A stretch of DNA of 64,000 bases from Acinetobacter sp. XH1741 (GCF_041021895.1 NZ_CP157428.1:2666001-2730000); one strand, 5' to 3'. Counted from the stretch's first letter, positions 28,563-38,615 are shown. Notes: generated by a model from the letters alone, not told the origin. A program made the numbers and translations.

Positions 28563-29086
28563 AGATCAGAATCCAATTTTAATAGATTGATGAAAAGAAG
28601 AAGATGAATAACCATTCAGTGCCGCTATATTGTCTTAAAAAAATAGCTAGGGGTAAACCCCAACACTGTATATTTCTTCATTTTTAACCATTTCTTGGTT
28701 ACTCAAAAAACATTTAGATTCTTAAGTTATATAAAACAATACTATTTAGACTTACTCTTTAACCCTTTACTACAGGCTTGTGGGTCGTATAGTGAGAATA
28801 TAAAGATGGATTTGTCTTTGTGATTTATCTTTTTCACTTCACAGTTAAAATTTCGTCATTTAATATTTTATAAAATCAAATGTTTGAAATTTACACACTT
28901 TATAAATTCCTTAATATAAAAATAATTAATTTTCAGGCCTCTATATCAATTTTACTGATACACTTATCAATTAAAACATAGTAGAAATGAAATAAATTCA
29001 TGCTTTTTAGTCAGTATGAACTAGTCCTCAAGCTCAAGTCGATGTAACATATTATGTCTTTTTGAAATAACCAAGATAGGACTTTC
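28563..29086. other. Long divergent region between tkt and metK
   Basis: Must contain both promoters. I see no gene and no SAM riboswitch core that I can recognise. GGGGTAAACCCC (28650-28661) is a short inverted element in the tkt 5' region. A GATAGGA before the metK ATG is its ribosome binding site. Confidence 0.5.
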
Positions 29087-30253
29087 ATGCGCGAGTACGC
29101 TGTTTTTACCTCGGAATCTGTAAGCGAAGGTCATCCCGATAAAATGGCCGACCAAATTAGCGACGCTATTTTGGATGCAATTTTAAAAGAAGACCCATAC
29201 GCACGTGTTGCTTGTGAAACACTGGTAAAAACAGGCGCTGTTGTACTTGCTGGTGAAATCACAACAACTGCGAATATTGATGTAGAAGCTGTTGTTCGCC
29301 AAACTGTTAACGGTATCGGCTATCACCATTCAGACCTAGGCTTTGATGGTTCAACTTGTGCTGTCATCAATATGATTGGTAAACAATCTCCAGAGATTGC
29401 TCAAGGTGTTGATCGCCAAAAACCTGAAGATCAAGGTGCTGGTGACCAAGGTTTAATGTTTGGATATGCAAGTCGTGAAACTGACGTGCTTATGCCTGCG
29501 CCTATTTCTTATGCTCATCGTTTAATGGAACGTCAAGCTGAACTTCGTCGTTCAGGTGCACTACCATGGTTACGCCCAGATGCGAAAAGTCAGGTTACTT
29601 TTGCATATGAAAACGGTAAACCTGTTCGTTTAGACGCGGTAGTACTTTCTACTCAACATGATCCTGAAATTACTCAAACTCAGCTTAAAGAAGCTGTAAT
29701 TGAAGAAATTATCAAACCGATCATTCCTGCTGAAATGTTCCATGCAGCAACTAAATTCCACATTAACCCGACTGGTATGTTTGTTATCGGTGGTCCTGTA
29801 GGTGACTGTGGTTTAACAGGTCGTAAAATCATCGTTGATACTTACGGTGGTATGGCTCGTCACGGCGGTGGTGCTTTCTCTGGTAAAGATCCGTCTAAAG
29901 TAGACCGTTCAGCTGCTTATGCTGGTCGTTATGTTGCTAAAAATATTGTTGCAGCTGGTCTTGCTGACAAATGTGAAATTCAAGTGAGTTATGCAATTGG
30001 TGTTGCAGAGCCAACTTCTATCTCGATTAATACGTTCGGTACTGCAAAAGTTTCTGATGAGTTAATTATCCAATTAGTGCGTGAACATTTTGATTTACGT
30101 CCATTTGGTATTACTCGTATGCTTAACTTGATTCAACCAATGTATAAGCAAACCGCTGCTTATGGTCACTTTGGTCGTGAAGGTTCAGACTCCGCATTTA
30201 CATGGGAAAAAACTGACAAAGTTGAAGTACTTAAAGATGCTGCGGGCCTCTAA
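29087..30253 (+). CDS. metK: S-adenosylmethionine synthase
   Basis: Makes S-adenosylmethionine from methionine and ATP. 388 residues. [24 protein letters not shown] at 8-31 is the N-terminal catalytic segment, [12 protein letters not shown] near 116-127 is the hexapeptide-type signature, [19 protein letters not shown] near 265-283 is the second one. AGGACTTTC precedes the ATG. Monocistronic, closed by a strong terminator. Confidence 0.97.
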   Translation: MREYAVFTSESVSEGHPDKMADQISDAILDAILKEDPYARVACETLVKTGAVVLAGEITTTANIDVEAVVRQTVNGIGYHHSDLGFDGSTCAVINMIGKQSPEIAQGVDRQKPEDQGAGDQGLMFGYASRETDVLMPAPISYAHRLMERQAELRRSGALPWLRPDAKSQVTFAYENGKPVRLDAVVLSTQHDPEITQTQLKEAVIEEIIKPIIPAEMFHAATKFHINPTGMFVIGGPVGDCGLTGRKIIVDTYGGMARHGGGAFSGKDPSKVDRSAAYAGRYVAKNIVAAGLADKCEIQVSYAIGVAEPTSISINTFGTAKVSDELIIQLVREHFDLRPFGITRMLNLIQPMYKQTAAYGHFGREGSDSAFTWEKTDKVEVLKDAAGL

Positions 30254-30265
30254 GCCCAATATATT

Positions 30266-30292
30266 AAAAGCCCGCTTATTGCGGGCTTTTTT
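30266..30292 (+). terminator. Terminator of metK
   Basis: AAAAGCCCGC / GCGGGCTTTTTT stem-loop with T-run. Confidence 0.92.
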
Positions 30293-30373
30293 ATTATTAT
30301 TTATATATTATTAAAATCAAACATAAAGCTTTAGACATGCGTTATTTAAACACATACAGTAAATTAAGTAATC

Positions 30374-30622
30374 TTACTGTTTTGTGGTTTTATCACCTTC
30401 ATTTAGTACATCTAACAAAGTCGACTGTGTAGGCGTATCCTGATGATTCTGGATATAAATATGGACAACTTTGAACACAACAACCACTGCCAAACAAGCC
30501 ATCACACAAAACATCCATAACCCATATGGACTTCGGATGTGGTGTGAACCACAGTATGGACACGATTTATCTGTTGATGCCACAACTTTGTCACAACAAG
30601 CACAATGATATTGATATAGCAT
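30374..30622 (-). CDS. Small zinc-ribbon membrane protein
   Basis: 82 residues from the ATG at 30622, chosen because GGAGGG sits 7 bases upstream; a longer frame to 30643 has no such site. Two CxxC pairs, CACC and CPYC (near 7-10 and 21-24), form a zinc-ribbon, followed by one membrane helix (LWMFCVMACLAVVVVFKVVHIYI) and a polar tail. No known function. Confidence 0.72.
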   Translation of the reverse strand: MLYQYHCACCDKVVASTDKSCPYCGSHHIRSPYGLWMFCVMACLAVVVVFKVVHIYIQNHQDTPTQSTLLDVLNEGDKTTKQ

Positions 30623-30880
30623 AGGTAACCCTCCTTCCCTCACTTCAACCGTTGTTGTTTTAATAGGTTTGCTACAATTTTTAATTTATACATCCTTTAT
30701 ATTTATCCTATGTGAAATGAAAAGATAATTCAATCTGAATGAACAATCGGTTCATTTTAAAAAATTAAAATAAATACAATGAGATAAATTAAATATTATT
30801 TTTTTAGCACTATTTTTCTTATTTTGATCTTTTGCCAAGTTTGTTAAAATGAACGAATAAACTACTTTCTAGGCCAATCT

Positions 30881-31057
30881 ATGTCACATACACAGCTCAT
30901 TAATAAGGGTGGCTTTCGTGAAAGAGCCAATAGAAGCCGGAAATATCAACAATCTGAAAATAAGCAAACCACTCTCCCCTCAAATCAGTATCAACCTCAA
31001 ACTAGACCACAAGAAAACCAAACTGAGGTAGAGCTCTCCGAGTCATCACCTAAATAA
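30881..31057 (+). CDS. Short polar hypothetical protein (58 residues)
   Basis: Open frame starting MSHTQLINKGGFRERANRSR, then a Gln/Asn/Pro-rich low-complexity tail ending SESSPK. AGG lies 9 bases before the ATG. A good hairpin terminator follows 17 bases after the stop, which favours a transcribed gene. Highly polar and probably disordered; function unknown. It could also be non-coding. Confidence 0.45.
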   Translation: MSHTQLINKGGFRERANRSRKYQQSENKQTTLPSNQYQPQTRPQENQTEVELSESSPK

Positions 31058-31073
31058 TTAACAGAGTAGAATT

Positions 31074-31107
31074 AAAAAAGGCCTAAACCTGAAAGGTTTA
31101 AGCCTTT
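31074..31107. terminator. Bidirectional terminator between the 58-residue frame and fxsA
   Basis: AAAGGC-TAAACCT / AGGTTTA-GCCTTT with A-run on the left; on the minus strand it ends in six T, so it chiefly stops fxsA. Confidence 0.8.
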
Positions 31108-31126
31108 GAATTTTATAAAGGATTAA

Positions 31127-31687
31127 TTAATCCTTATTTTTATATTCGATTTTCTTAGGGTCCGGAGTAACTTCTCGTGCTTCACCATCAATAATGCTTG
31201 AATCACCACGGTATTGACCACCACCTTGCTGCCCCTGCATGTCTTGCATTTGACGCATTAAATCAGCAAATGGATTTTGACCAGCACCTGTACCACCCAT
31301 GCCACCCATCATTTTTTCCATCATTGCTTGCTGGCGTTTTGCCAGTGTTCTCATTGCGATATTACGGAACGCAGTTTGTACGCCCGGAATTAAAATTAAG
31401 AGCGCTAAAACATCTGATACCAGTCCAGGAACCATCAATAAAAAACCCGCAAAAGCATATGCTAGTTTTTTAGTCACGGTCGGATCACTACCTAATTGCC
31501 CAGTCATCTGCATTTGTTGTAATTGCGGCATAATACCAGCCGTACTTTTACGAATAAGCGTTAGACCAATAAAGAAGGCAATGATGAACCAGAAAAACAC
31601 ATACCATCCACTGATGAAATGTGCTACACCAATCCATACGGCAATTTCAAGAATCGCGCCCAGAACCACAATAAGAAGTAAATTCAT
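31127..31687 (-). CDS. fxsA: FxsA family membrane protein
   Basis: 186 residues, inner membrane. Hydrophobic N-terminal half with LEIAVWIGVAHFISGWYVFFWFIIAFFIGLTLIR and the typical AGFLLMVPGLVSDVLALLILIPGVQ; C-terminal Met/Gly/Gln-rich tail. The family is named after the suppressor of F exclusion of phage T7. In A. baumannii the gene borders blaOXA-51-like, as here, divergently. RBS on the minus strand is weak. Confidence 0.87.
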   Translation of the reverse strand: MNLLLIVVLGAILEIAVWIGVAHFISGWYVFFWFIIAFFIGLTLIRKSTAGIMPQLQQMQMTGQLGSDPTVTKKLAYAFAGFLLMVPGLVSDVLALLILIPGVQTAFRNIAMRTLAKRQQAMMEKMMGGMGGTGAGQNPFADLMRQMQDMQGQQGGGQYRGDSSIIDGEAREVTPDPKKIEYKNKD

Positions 31688-32084
31688 GTAAAACTTTATC
31701 TATCTCAAAAAGAAAATTCATTGCATTTGTCACTATTTGATCTAATTTACCCACATTTCAATTGAATAGATGGATCAAATAAGTTTCAAAGCTTAGACAG
31801 TGTTTTCTTATCACCTAGAAATCACAGCCAAACCAAGATTCTGCAATACTATAAATAAGACTGATTTTAACTCAATAAAACAGTCATACTTTATTATTAA
31901 TGTGTGCTCTATCAACTTTATCAAGGGCTTTTTCCACAAGATTGCAATTTTTTCATAAATTGGCCAATCTTTTTATCTATATGAGGCTATTTGATAAAAT
32001 GTAACTTACATTTTTGATATCTCATATTTGATCTACTCAAGTTACATTAATTAGCTAAACTTTAAATCTAATTTTATAAACCAC
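31688..32084. other. Divergent intergenic region fxsA / blaOXA
   Basis: Holds the promoters of both genes. No insertion sequence end is present here, in particular no ISAba1, so the beta-lactamase should keep its low native expression. No other gene seen. Confidence 0.6.
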
Positions 32085-32909
32085 ATGAACACTAAAGCAC
32101 TTTTACTGGTAACAAGCACTCTTTTTATTTCAGCCTGCTCACCTTATATCGTCACCGCTCATCCAAACAATAATGCTTTAAAATCTGACGAGAAAGCAGA
32201 GAAAATTAAAAATATATTTAATGAAGCGCACACTGCTGGTGTTTTAGTTATTCAAAAAGATCAAACACAGCAAAGCTACGGAAACGATCTCACTCGAGCT
32301 TCGACAGAATACATACCTGCTTCAACTTTTAAGATGCTTAATGCTTTAATCGGCCTCGAACATCATAAAGTAACTACCACAGAAATATTCAAATGGGATG
32401 GAAAAAAGCGACTCTTTCCTGAATGGGAAAAGGACATGACGCTCGGCGATGCCATGAAGGCTTCCGCTATTCCGGTTTATCAGGATTTAGCTCGTCGTAT
32501 TGGTCTTAAGCTCATGTCTAATGAAGTAAAGCGTGTAGGATATGGCAATGCAAACATTGGCACACAAGTCGATAATTTTTGGCTTGTCGGTCCTTTAAAA
32601 ATTACTCCTCAGCAAGAAGCACAATTTGCCTATAAATTAGCTCATAAAACCCTTCCATTTAGTCAAAATGTACAAGAGCAAGTTCAATCAATGCTATTTA
32701 TAGAAGAAAAGAACGGAAATAAAATTTATGCAAAAAGTGGCTGGGGTTTTGATGTAAATCCTCAAGTAGGATGGCTAACCGGATGGGTCGTTCAACCTCA
32801 AGGAAATATTGTAGCGTTCTCACTTAACTTAGAAATGAAAAAAGGAATGCCGGGCTCGGTTCGAAAAGAAGTTGCTTATAAAAGCTTAGAACAATTAGGT
32901 ATTTTATAA
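32085..32909 (+). CDS. blaOXA-51-like: Class D beta-lactamase, OXA-51 family
   Basis: Periplasmic serine beta-lactamase intrinsic to A. baumannii. 274 residues, exact family length. Lipoprotein-like signal with Cys18. Active-site S80-T-F-K83, S127-A-I129, Y153-G-N155 and K217-S-G219 are all present, so it should be active. Differences from the common OXA-51/66 forms as I remember them include H26, the AHK segment near 186-188, and Phe at 222 where Trp is usual (GWGFD). Position 222 lines the active site and its changes are known to alter carbapenem turnover in this family. No ISAba1 upstream. The exact allele number cannot be given from memory. Confidence 0.95.
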   Translation: MNTKALLLVTSTLFISACSPYIVTAHPNNNALKSDEKAEKIKNIFNEAHTAGVLVIQKDQTQQSYGNDLTRASTEYIPASTFKMLNALIGLEHHKVTTTEIFKWDGKKRLFPEWEKDMTLGDAMKASAIPVYQDLARRIGLKLMSNEVKRVGYGNANIGTQVDNFWLVGPLKITPQQEAQFAYKLAHKTLPFSQNVQEQVQSMLFIEEKNGNKIYAKSGWGFDVNPQVGWLTGWVVQPQGNIVAFSLNLEMKKGMPGSVRKEVAYKSLEQLGIL

Positions 32910-32988
32910 ATTTAAGCTTTAAGGCCCAGTTCTTTTGTTTACACTTTTGAGCTGGGCCAATTTTATGCTTCAGATATTAAAATTTAAT

Positions 32989-33534
32989 TTATCCATCAAC
33001 TGGTTCAAACGGCGTATTTAGGTTTAACTGATAAAAAGCAGCATCTAACCATTGTCCAAACTTAAAACCTACCTGTTTAAAAGTCCCAACATGAGTGAAT
33101 CCCATTTTTTCATGAAGACCAATACTGGCTTGATTAGTCGCATCTATACAACCAATCAATACATGAAGCTCAGCTTCTTGAGCCCGTTGAATTAATGCTT
33201 GCATTAAAACTTTACTTAAACCACAACCACGATGTTCATGATGAATATAAATACTGTGCTCAACTGTATATTTATAAGCAGGAAAAGCTCTAAATGTTCC
33301 CCAACTTGCAAAGCCCAATAATTTACCTGACTCATCCAAAATACCAATCACAGGAAAGCCCTTTTCTCTTTTTACAGAAAACCAAGTTTTCATTGACTCA
33401 AGTGGACGCGGTACATAGTCATACAATGCTGTAGAGTTAATAATAGCTTCATTCAAAATCTCTAATATAGCTGCCGCATGTTCTGCTTCATTACAATCAA
33501 TTAGACGAAATTTAGAATCGAGGGAATAGGTCAT
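32989..33534 (-). CDS. GNAT acetyltransferase, phosphinothricin acetyltransferase-like
   Basis: 181 residues, Bar/PAT-type GNAT fold: ILEILNEAIINSTALYDYVPRP near 22-43, GFASWGTFRAFPAYKYTVEHSIYIHHEHRGCGLSKVLMQALI holds the acetyl-CoA loop (HRGCGLSKVL), and the C-terminal GFTHVGTFKQVGFKFGQWLDAAFYQL. Likely acetylates phosphinothricin-like or methionine sulfoximine-like substrates; natural target unknown. Its start overlaps the stop of the upstream XRE-cupin gene by four bases, so one operon. Confidence 0.85.
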   Translation of the reverse strand: MTYSLDSKFRLIDCNEAEHAAAILEILNEAIINSTALYDYVPRPLESMKTWFSVKREKGFPVIGILDESGKLLGFASWGTFRAFPAYKYTVEHSIYIHHEHRGCGLSKVLMQALIQRAQEAELHVLIGCIDATNQASIGLHEKMGFTHVGTFKQVGFKFGQWLDAAFYQLNLNTPFEPVDG

Positions 33535-34124
33535 AAAGATTCCTTAACAGCAGACAAGAGTTGATTAGAAACGACTAAAATATAACGAGCGATTTGAGAT
33601 GAATTATTGCTATATATAACAGGTTGATCTAATTGCATTGCCAAGCAATCCCCTTGGCATAATGCATAAGAATTTTTACCTAATTGAATATCAATTTTTC
33701 CTTCAACGACCCAAAGTTGCTGTTGTACAACTTTGGTACTTTCACTAATTTCATAAGTAATTCGAGAATGCGGCGGAAACTCAATTTCAACAATCTGAAA
33801 TGGCAATTTTAAATTAGGTGGTGAAACGGTACGGCGAATATAGCCAGTTTCTGGATCTTGCCATTGGGCTTGTTGGTCACGGTGAATAAGCGGTTGAGGT
33901 GAGGGGCTACTTGTTTCATTTGTAAAAATTTGAGTTAAAGGCACTTCAAGCCCAATTGCTAACTTTTCAAGTACAACTGCGGTTGGACTAGTTTCCCCTC
34001 TTTCAATTAAAGAAATAGCTGAGCGGCTTACTTGGCATCTGGCTGCAAGTCCATCTAGCGTATATCCACGAGCCAAACGTAACTCTCGTATTCGATGCGC
34101 AATCCTGATGTTGATATCATCCAT
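33531..34124 (-). CDS. XRE family regulator with C-terminal cupin
   Basis: 197 residues from the ATG at 34124, chosen because AAGG lies 9-12 bases upstream and the preceding 20 codons in frame look non-coding. Helix-turn-helix at about 8-60 (RELRLARGYTLDGLAARCQVSRSAISLIERGETSPT) and a cupin domain in the C-terminal half. Co-transcribed with the acetyltransferase (ATGA overlap) and presumably its regulator; a palindrome lies just upstream of the start. Confidence 0.83.
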   Translation of the reverse strand: MDDINIRIAHRIRELRLARGYTLDGLAARCQVSRSAISLIERGETSPTAVVLEKLAIGLEVPLTQIFTNETSSPSPQPLIHRDQQAQWQDPETGYIRRTVSPPNLKLPFQIVEIEFPPHSRITYEISESTKVVQQQLWVVEGKIDIQLGKNSYALCQGDCLAMQLDQPVIYSNNSSQIARYILVVSNQLLSAVKESL

Positions 34125-34140
34125 ATAATCAGCCTTAATT

Positions 34141-34161
34141 CCATAATTATGGATAATTATT
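34141..34161. promoter_or_regulatory. Palindromic operator candidate of the XRE-cupin / acetyltransferase operon
   Basis: CCATAATTATGG (34141-34152) is a perfect palindrome; a second copy of ATAATTAT follows at 34153-34160. Two tandem symmetric sites right before the start suggest autoregulation by the XRE protein. Confidence 0.5.
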
Positions 34162-34351
34162 CCACTAAAATAGATATACATCAAATGATTTCAGATAATA
34201 ATCTTGAGCGTTTCAAAAACGTCAAGAAAGAATAAAACTGTAGGGTTAAAACCGAAAAATAACCATTCATGACTGCATTCTTTAAATTACTCATGCAGAA
34301 CCGTTTTGGCTATGTAACAATACTCCCTAAATTATTTATATAAGTCTTCAC

Positions 34352-34897
34352 ATGGCATTGATTATTGGAATTGACCCAGGTTCACGCTTAACAGGTTATG
34401 GAATCATTGAAAAAGATGGTAGTAAGCTGCGTTTTGTCGATGCCGGTACAATCCGAACTGAAACTCAAGAAATGCCAGAACGCTTAAAACGTATTTTTGC
34501 TGGTGTTGAGCGCATTGTGAAATTTCATGGGCCTACTGAAGCTGCAGTTGAGCAAGTTTTTATGGCTCAAAACCCAGACTCTGCCTTAAAACTGGGTCAA
34601 GCCCGTGGTGCTGCCATAGCCGCATTAGTTAATTTAGATTTACAAGTTGCTGAATATACCGCCCGTCAAATTAAACAGTCAGTAGTTGGTTATGGTGCTG
34701 CGGATAAAGAGCAAGTACAAATGATGGTCATGCGATTACTTAATCTGACCATTAAACCTCAATCCGATGCAGCCGATGCCCTTGCTGCTGCCATTTGTCA
34801 TGCGCATGCCTCGGGAAGTATGAGCAAACTATCTGTTCTTAATGCTTTAGGTGGTATGGCACGTGGACGCAGTCGCTCTAGTAGCCGTAGACGTTAA
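34352..34897 (+). CDS. ruvC: Holliday junction resolvase RuvC
   Basis: Endonuclease that cuts Holliday junctions with RuvAB. 181 residues. [16 protein letters not shown] at 4-19 with catalytic D8, [21 protein letters not shown] near 70-90, and the C-terminal acidic pair in [18 protein letters not shown]. Ends with a basic Arg/Ser tail. Converges on nnr with 5 bases between stops. Confidence 0.95.
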   Translation: MALIIGIDPGSRLTGYGIIEKDGSKLRFVDAGTIRTETQEMPERLKRIFAGVERIVKFHGPTEAAVEQVFMAQNPDSALKLGQARGAAIAALVNLDLQVAEYTARQIKQSVVGYGAADKEQVQMMVMRLLNLTIKPQSDAADALAAAICHAHASGSMSKLSVLNALGGMARGRSRSSSRRR

Positions 34898-34902
34898 AAG
34901 CC

Positions 34903-36363
34903 TTATTGATTTACGACTTGAGTAATTGCCTGATTCATCTCAAAAGCCTGTAAACCACGCATACCTTGTTGTGCAAGTCGGTCACCTGCCTGAGCATGCA
35001 GGGTAACAATTTCATGTAATGTAATTCCTTTGTGGAACTGGGCTTTTAAGCTTGCAATCATGCCTGCTAAAACATCTCCCATTCCACCAGTTCCCATGCC
35101 CGCGTTTCCTTCGGTACAGATATACAGATTATCGTCTAAAATTAAGCTACCTGCCCCTTTAAGCACCCATTGGCCAGCATATTTGTGTTGTAAAGCATAA
35201 ATTGTAGCAATTCGGTCATTTTCAATTTGCACTGTAGAGCAACCAAGTAATGTAGCAGCTTCACCAGGGTGAGGTGTTGCATAAATGTGTGAGCTCAATT
35301 TTTCAGGTTGTTGAGCTAGAAACCACAATGCATCTGCGTCTAACACAGTCTCTAGTTGCTTACTTTGATTTAACGAATTAATCCATTGTTGATAGATTTT
35401 TTCGGCCCAATCATCTCGTCCTAGTCCCATTCCAAAGCATACTGCATCAACTTGAGACAAAATATCTTTGATGTCATTTTCATCGAACTTATTAATATCA
35501 CGGAGCATAATATTAGGAGCTCGTGACAAAATCGCCTGATGATGGTTACGATGACAAATTACCGTCACTTTACCTGCTCCTGCATGAAAAGCAGCTTCAG
35601 CAGCCATAATGACAGCACCACCCATTTGCTCATGACCACCAACGACCAAAACATGCCCATAGCTTCCCTTGTGCCCAAATGCCATACGTTTAGGAAGTTT
35701 AATAGGTGCAGATGACAAATAAGCTAGAGCTTTCAATTCTTGGTCTATTGGAATTAATTCCATTAAATGAAGTTGCCCAGCGTATTCTTTACCTTGACCA
35801 GTAAATAACCCTGCTTTAAGCCCTAAAATAGTAAATGTATGATCAGCCCGTATTGCGCAAGGCAAGGTAGATCCTGTATTTGCATGTAATCCACTCGGTA
35901 TATCAATCGAAATTTTCAAACCAGTTTGTACATTAAATTGGTGAATCGTCTGTTGCCAATAAGTATTTAGCTCCCGATTTAAACCTATTCCAAATAACGC
36001 ATCAATATGGCAATCAAAGGTTTTATTCACTTCAAAGCTCTGATGTACTTGTACATGATTTTCTTTTGCAAAATGGACAGCATGGCGTAAATCGATTGAA
36101 TCGCCCAATTCAGCCGCAAATATTTCTACATGAAATCCGGCTTGCTTCAGATAACTTGCTATAAAGTAACCATCGCCTGCGTTATTACCCTGTCCACACC
36201 ATACAGCAATTTGTTTAATTGAATGATTTTCAAAAAGTATGATGAGTTGTCGAGTGATTGACCAAGCTGCTTGCTGCATTAAGCCTAATGATGAGTTTTG
36301 CGCAGCAAACCAACGCTGCTCCCATGCCTGAATATCTTGGCTATGATAAACTACTCCCTGCAT
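34903..36363 (-). CDS. nnr: Bifunctional NAD(P)H-hydrate epimerase / ADP-dependent dehydratase
   Basis: Repairs damaged NAD(P)H hydrates. 486 residues from the ATG at 36363, chosen since AGAGGAT lies just before it; a longer frame adds six residues. N-terminal YjeF_N epimerase (about 1-210: WCGQGNNAGDGYFIASYL, IDIPSGLHANTG) and C-terminal carbohydrate-kinase-like dehydratase (GHKGSYGHVLVVGGHEQMGGAVIMAAEAA, AVCFGMGLG, TPHPGEAATLLG, GNAGMGTGGMGDVLAGMI). Divergent from queG with only 26 bases between starts. Confidence 0.93.
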   Translation of the reverse strand: MQGVVYHSQDIQAWEQRWFAAQNSSLGLMQQAAWSITRQLIILFENHSIKQIAVWCGQGNNAGDGYFIASYLKQAGFHVEIFAAELGDSIDLRHAVHFAKENHVQVHQSFEVNKTFDCHIDALFGIGLNRELNTYWQQTIHQFNVQTGLKISIDIPSGLHANTGSTLPCAIRADHTFTILGLKAGLFTGQGKEYAGQLHLMELIPIDQELKALAYLSSAPIKLPKRMAFGHKGSYGHVLVVGGHEQMGGAVIMAAEAAFHAGAGKVTVICHRNHHQAILSRAPNIMLRDINKFDENDIKDILSQVDAVCFGMGLGRDDWAEKIYQQWINSLNQSKQLETVLDADALWFLAQQPEKLSSHIYATPHPGEAATLLGCSTVQIENDRIATIYALQHKYAGQWVLKGAGSLILDDNLYICTEGNAGMGTGGMGDVLAGMIASLKAQFHKGITLHEIVTLHAQAGDRLAQQGMRGLQAFEMNQAITQVVNQ

Positions 36364-36389
36364 ATTATTATCCTCTTGCATTTTGGTTT

Positions 36390-37490
36390 ATGACATCTTC
36401 CAACACATCACGCATTGCAGTGCAACAAATTGATCCTTATGAACTAAAAGCATGGATCAAGACTCAAGCATTAGACTTGGGTTTTGCTGATTGTGTCATT
36501 GCAAAACCAGATGCTCAAGAGCAAATGCCACGTTTTTTAGAATACCTTGAACGTGGTTATCATGCAGATATGACTTATTTAGAAGAAAATCTAGAAAAGC
36601 GAGCTGATCCGACCTTATTAGTTCCTGGCACAAAAAGTATTATTTGCGTCCGCATGAATTATCTTGTGGAATCTCCAAAACCTCGATATGTACCTTTCGA
36701 ACCCAACTCTGCCATTATTGCCCGATATGCACGTGGTCGTGATTACCATAAAGTCATGCGCGGCAGATTGAAAACTTTAGCAACGCGGATTCGTGAAAAA
36801 GTGGGAGATTTTGAGTCTCGTCCCTTTGCTGACTCGGCCCCTATTTTCGAGAAATCACTAGCAGAAAGTGCTGGTATGGGATGGACGGGTAAACACACAT
36901 TGCTCATCCATAAAAAATCCGGTTCTTTTTTTGTATTAGGGGAGCTATTTACATCTCTAGATTTACCTTTTGATGAGCCTGCAACAGCACATTGTGGTTC
37001 GTGTAGCGCATGTATTGATATTTGCCCGACACAAGCAATTGTTGAGCCTTATATGCTTGATGCAAGACGCTGTATTGCATATTTAACCATTGAATATAAA
37101 GGAATCATTGCAGAAGAATTACGCTCAGGTATTGGTAATCGCATCTTTGGTTGTGATGATTGCCAATTAATTTGCCCATGGAACAGTTTTGCCAAAACTG
37201 CATCTATTACCGATTTCAATCCTAGACATGGCTTAGATAATATTAATCTGCTTGATATCTGGCAGTGGGATGAAGCTACTTTTTTAGCAAATACCGAAGG
37301 TAGTCCGATTCGCCGAACAGGCTATCAATCGTTTAAACGTAATATTGCCATTGGCTTAGGAAATGCCCCTTATTCAAAAGAAATTGTAGATCAGCTACAC
37401 AACGGTAAAAATTTACATGACGAAATCGTCAATGTGCATATTGATTGGGCAATTGAACAACAACTTCATCAACTTGAGCTATCAAATTAA
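36390..37490 (+). CDS. queG: Epoxyqueuosine reductase QueG
   Basis: Reduces epoxyqueuosine in tRNA to queuosine using cobalamin and two [4Fe-4S] clusters. 366 residues from the ATG at 36390; an upstream start at 36258 would overlap nnr and is unlikely. Features: RADPTLLVPGTKSIICVRMNYL, ARGRDYHKVMRGRLKTL, WTGKHTLLIHKKSGSFFVLGELFT, the ferredoxin motif CGSCSACIDICPTQAI, and the second CDDCQLICPWN. No strong ribosome binding site. Confidence 0.93.
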   Translation: MTSSNTSRIAVQQIDPYELKAWIKTQALDLGFADCVIAKPDAQEQMPRFLEYLERGYHADMTYLEENLEKRADPTLLVPGTKSIICVRMNYLVESPKPRYVPFEPNSAIIARYARGRDYHKVMRGRLKTLATRIREKVGDFESRPFADSAPIFEKSLAESAGMGWTGKHTLLIHKKSGSFFVLGELFTSLDLPFDEPATAHCGSCSACIDICPTQAIVEPYMLDARRCIAYLTIEYKGIIAEELRSGIGNRIFGCDDCQLICPWNSFAKTASITDFNPRHGLDNINLLDIWQWDEATFLANTEGSPIRRTGYQSFKRNIAIGLGNAPYSKEIVDQLHNGKNLHDEIVNVHIDWAIEQQLHQLELSN

Positions 37491-37565
37491 AAAAATGATG
37501 TTTTTTGCCCTATAGCTTTAATACGAATTCTGTATGATTATGTACAGTGAATTAATGCCATCATC

Positions 37566-38567
37566 ATGGATATGACAATGACTCTACGTAATGATTGGAA
37601 TCGTGAAGAAATCCAAGCTTTATATGAACAACCTTTTTTGGATTTAGTTTTCAAGGCTCAGCAAGTACATCGTGAGCACTTCACTGCCAATACAATTCAG
37701 GTCAGTACCCTTTTATCGATTAAAACGGGTAAATGTCCTGAAGATTGCAAATACTGCTCACAATCGGCACATTACGAATCAAAACTAGAAGCAGAAAAAC
37801 GTATTGCTGTTGAAAAAGTGATTAGCGAAGCAAAAGCTGCAAAAGATTCGGGTTCATCTCGTTTTTGTATGGGTGCTGCTTGGCGCAACCCACATGAGCG
37901 CGATATGCCTTATGTACTAGAAATGGTGCGCGAAGTTAAAGCATTAGGTATGGAAACCTGCATGACTTTAGGTATGCTTAACCAATCTCAAGCAGAACGT
38001 TTAAAAGACGCTGGTTTAGATTACTACAACCATAACCTTGATACGTCTCGTGAATACTATTCTCATATTATTAGTACCCGTACTTTTGATGATCGTTTAA
38101 ATACACTTGATTATGTTCGTCAAGCTGGCATGAAAGTATGTAGTGGCGGTATTGTAGGTTTAGGTGAAAGCCGTGAAGACCGTATTGGTTTGTTACATGA
38201 ATTAGCTACCTTACCTATTCATCCAGAATCTGTGCCAATTAACATGCTTGTTCCAATTGAAGGCACTCCATTAGCTGATGTTGAAAAACTAGACGTTATC
38301 GAGTGGATTCGTACAATTGCTGTAGCACGTATTGTTATGCCACATAGCTATATTCGTTTATCAGCTGGTCGTGAATCTTTAAGTGATTCAGATCAAGCTC
38401 TAGCATTTATGGCTGGTGCAAACTCTCTGTTCTCTGGTGATAAATTGCTTACCACTCCAAATGCAGGCGAAGGTAAAGACCAAGCCTTATTTAACAAACT
38501 AGGTTTAACTGCTGAAAAACCAAAACCTACAGTTTCTGATTTGTCAGTAGATGCAATGAGTGCTTAA
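37566..38567 (+). CDS. bioB: Biotin synthase
   Basis: Radical SAM enzyme inserting sulfur into dethiobiotin. 333 residues. C57-x3-C61-x2-C64 (KCPEDCKYC) binds the SAM cluster; [32 protein letters not shown] and SAGRES supply the [2Fe-2S] ligands and substrate site. Starts at ATG 37566 or the in-frame ATG 37578. The other bio genes are not nearby; a terminator follows. Confidence 0.95.
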   Translation: MDMTMTLRNDWNREEIQALYEQPFLDLVFKAQQVHREHFTANTIQVSTLLSIKTGKCPEDCKYCSQSAHYESKLEAEKRIAVEKVISEAKAAKDSGSSRFCMGAAWRNPHERDMPYVLEMVREVKALGMETCMTLGMLNQSQAERLKDAGLDYYNHNLDTSREYYSHIISTRTFDDRLNTLDYVRQAGMKVCSGGIVGLGESREDRIGLLHELATLPIHPESVPINMLVPIEGTPLADVEKLDVIEWIRTIAVARIVMPHSYIRLSAGRESLSDSDQALAFMAGANSLFSGDKLLTTPNAGEGKDQALFNKLGLTAEKPKPTVSDLSVDAMSA

Positions 38568-38583
38568 GGCAGCTAAACACATT

Positions 38584-38612
38584 AAAAAGCCCTGATTATT
38601 CAGGGCTTTTTT
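38584..38612. terminator. Terminator of bioB, shared with convergent gene
   Basis: AAAAAGCCCTG / CAGGGCTTTTTT with A- and T-runs. Confidence 0.9.
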
Positions 38613-38615
38613 CAT

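Noticed and set aside
28563..29086. SAM riboswitch before metK
   Set aside because: I could not find the expected conserved core or a terminator/anti-terminator pair; only short inverted elements are present.
31688..32084. Possible ISAba1-driven overexpression of blaOXA-51-like
   Set aside because: No insertion-sequence end or ISAba1 repeat lies upstream of the gene; the only ISAba1 is 13 kb away and its outward promoter points left but is separated by many genes and a hairpin.
36258..36389. Longer N-terminus of queG
   Set aside because: It would overlap nnr by 106 bases and the added residues do not match the family start; the ATG at 36390 is used.
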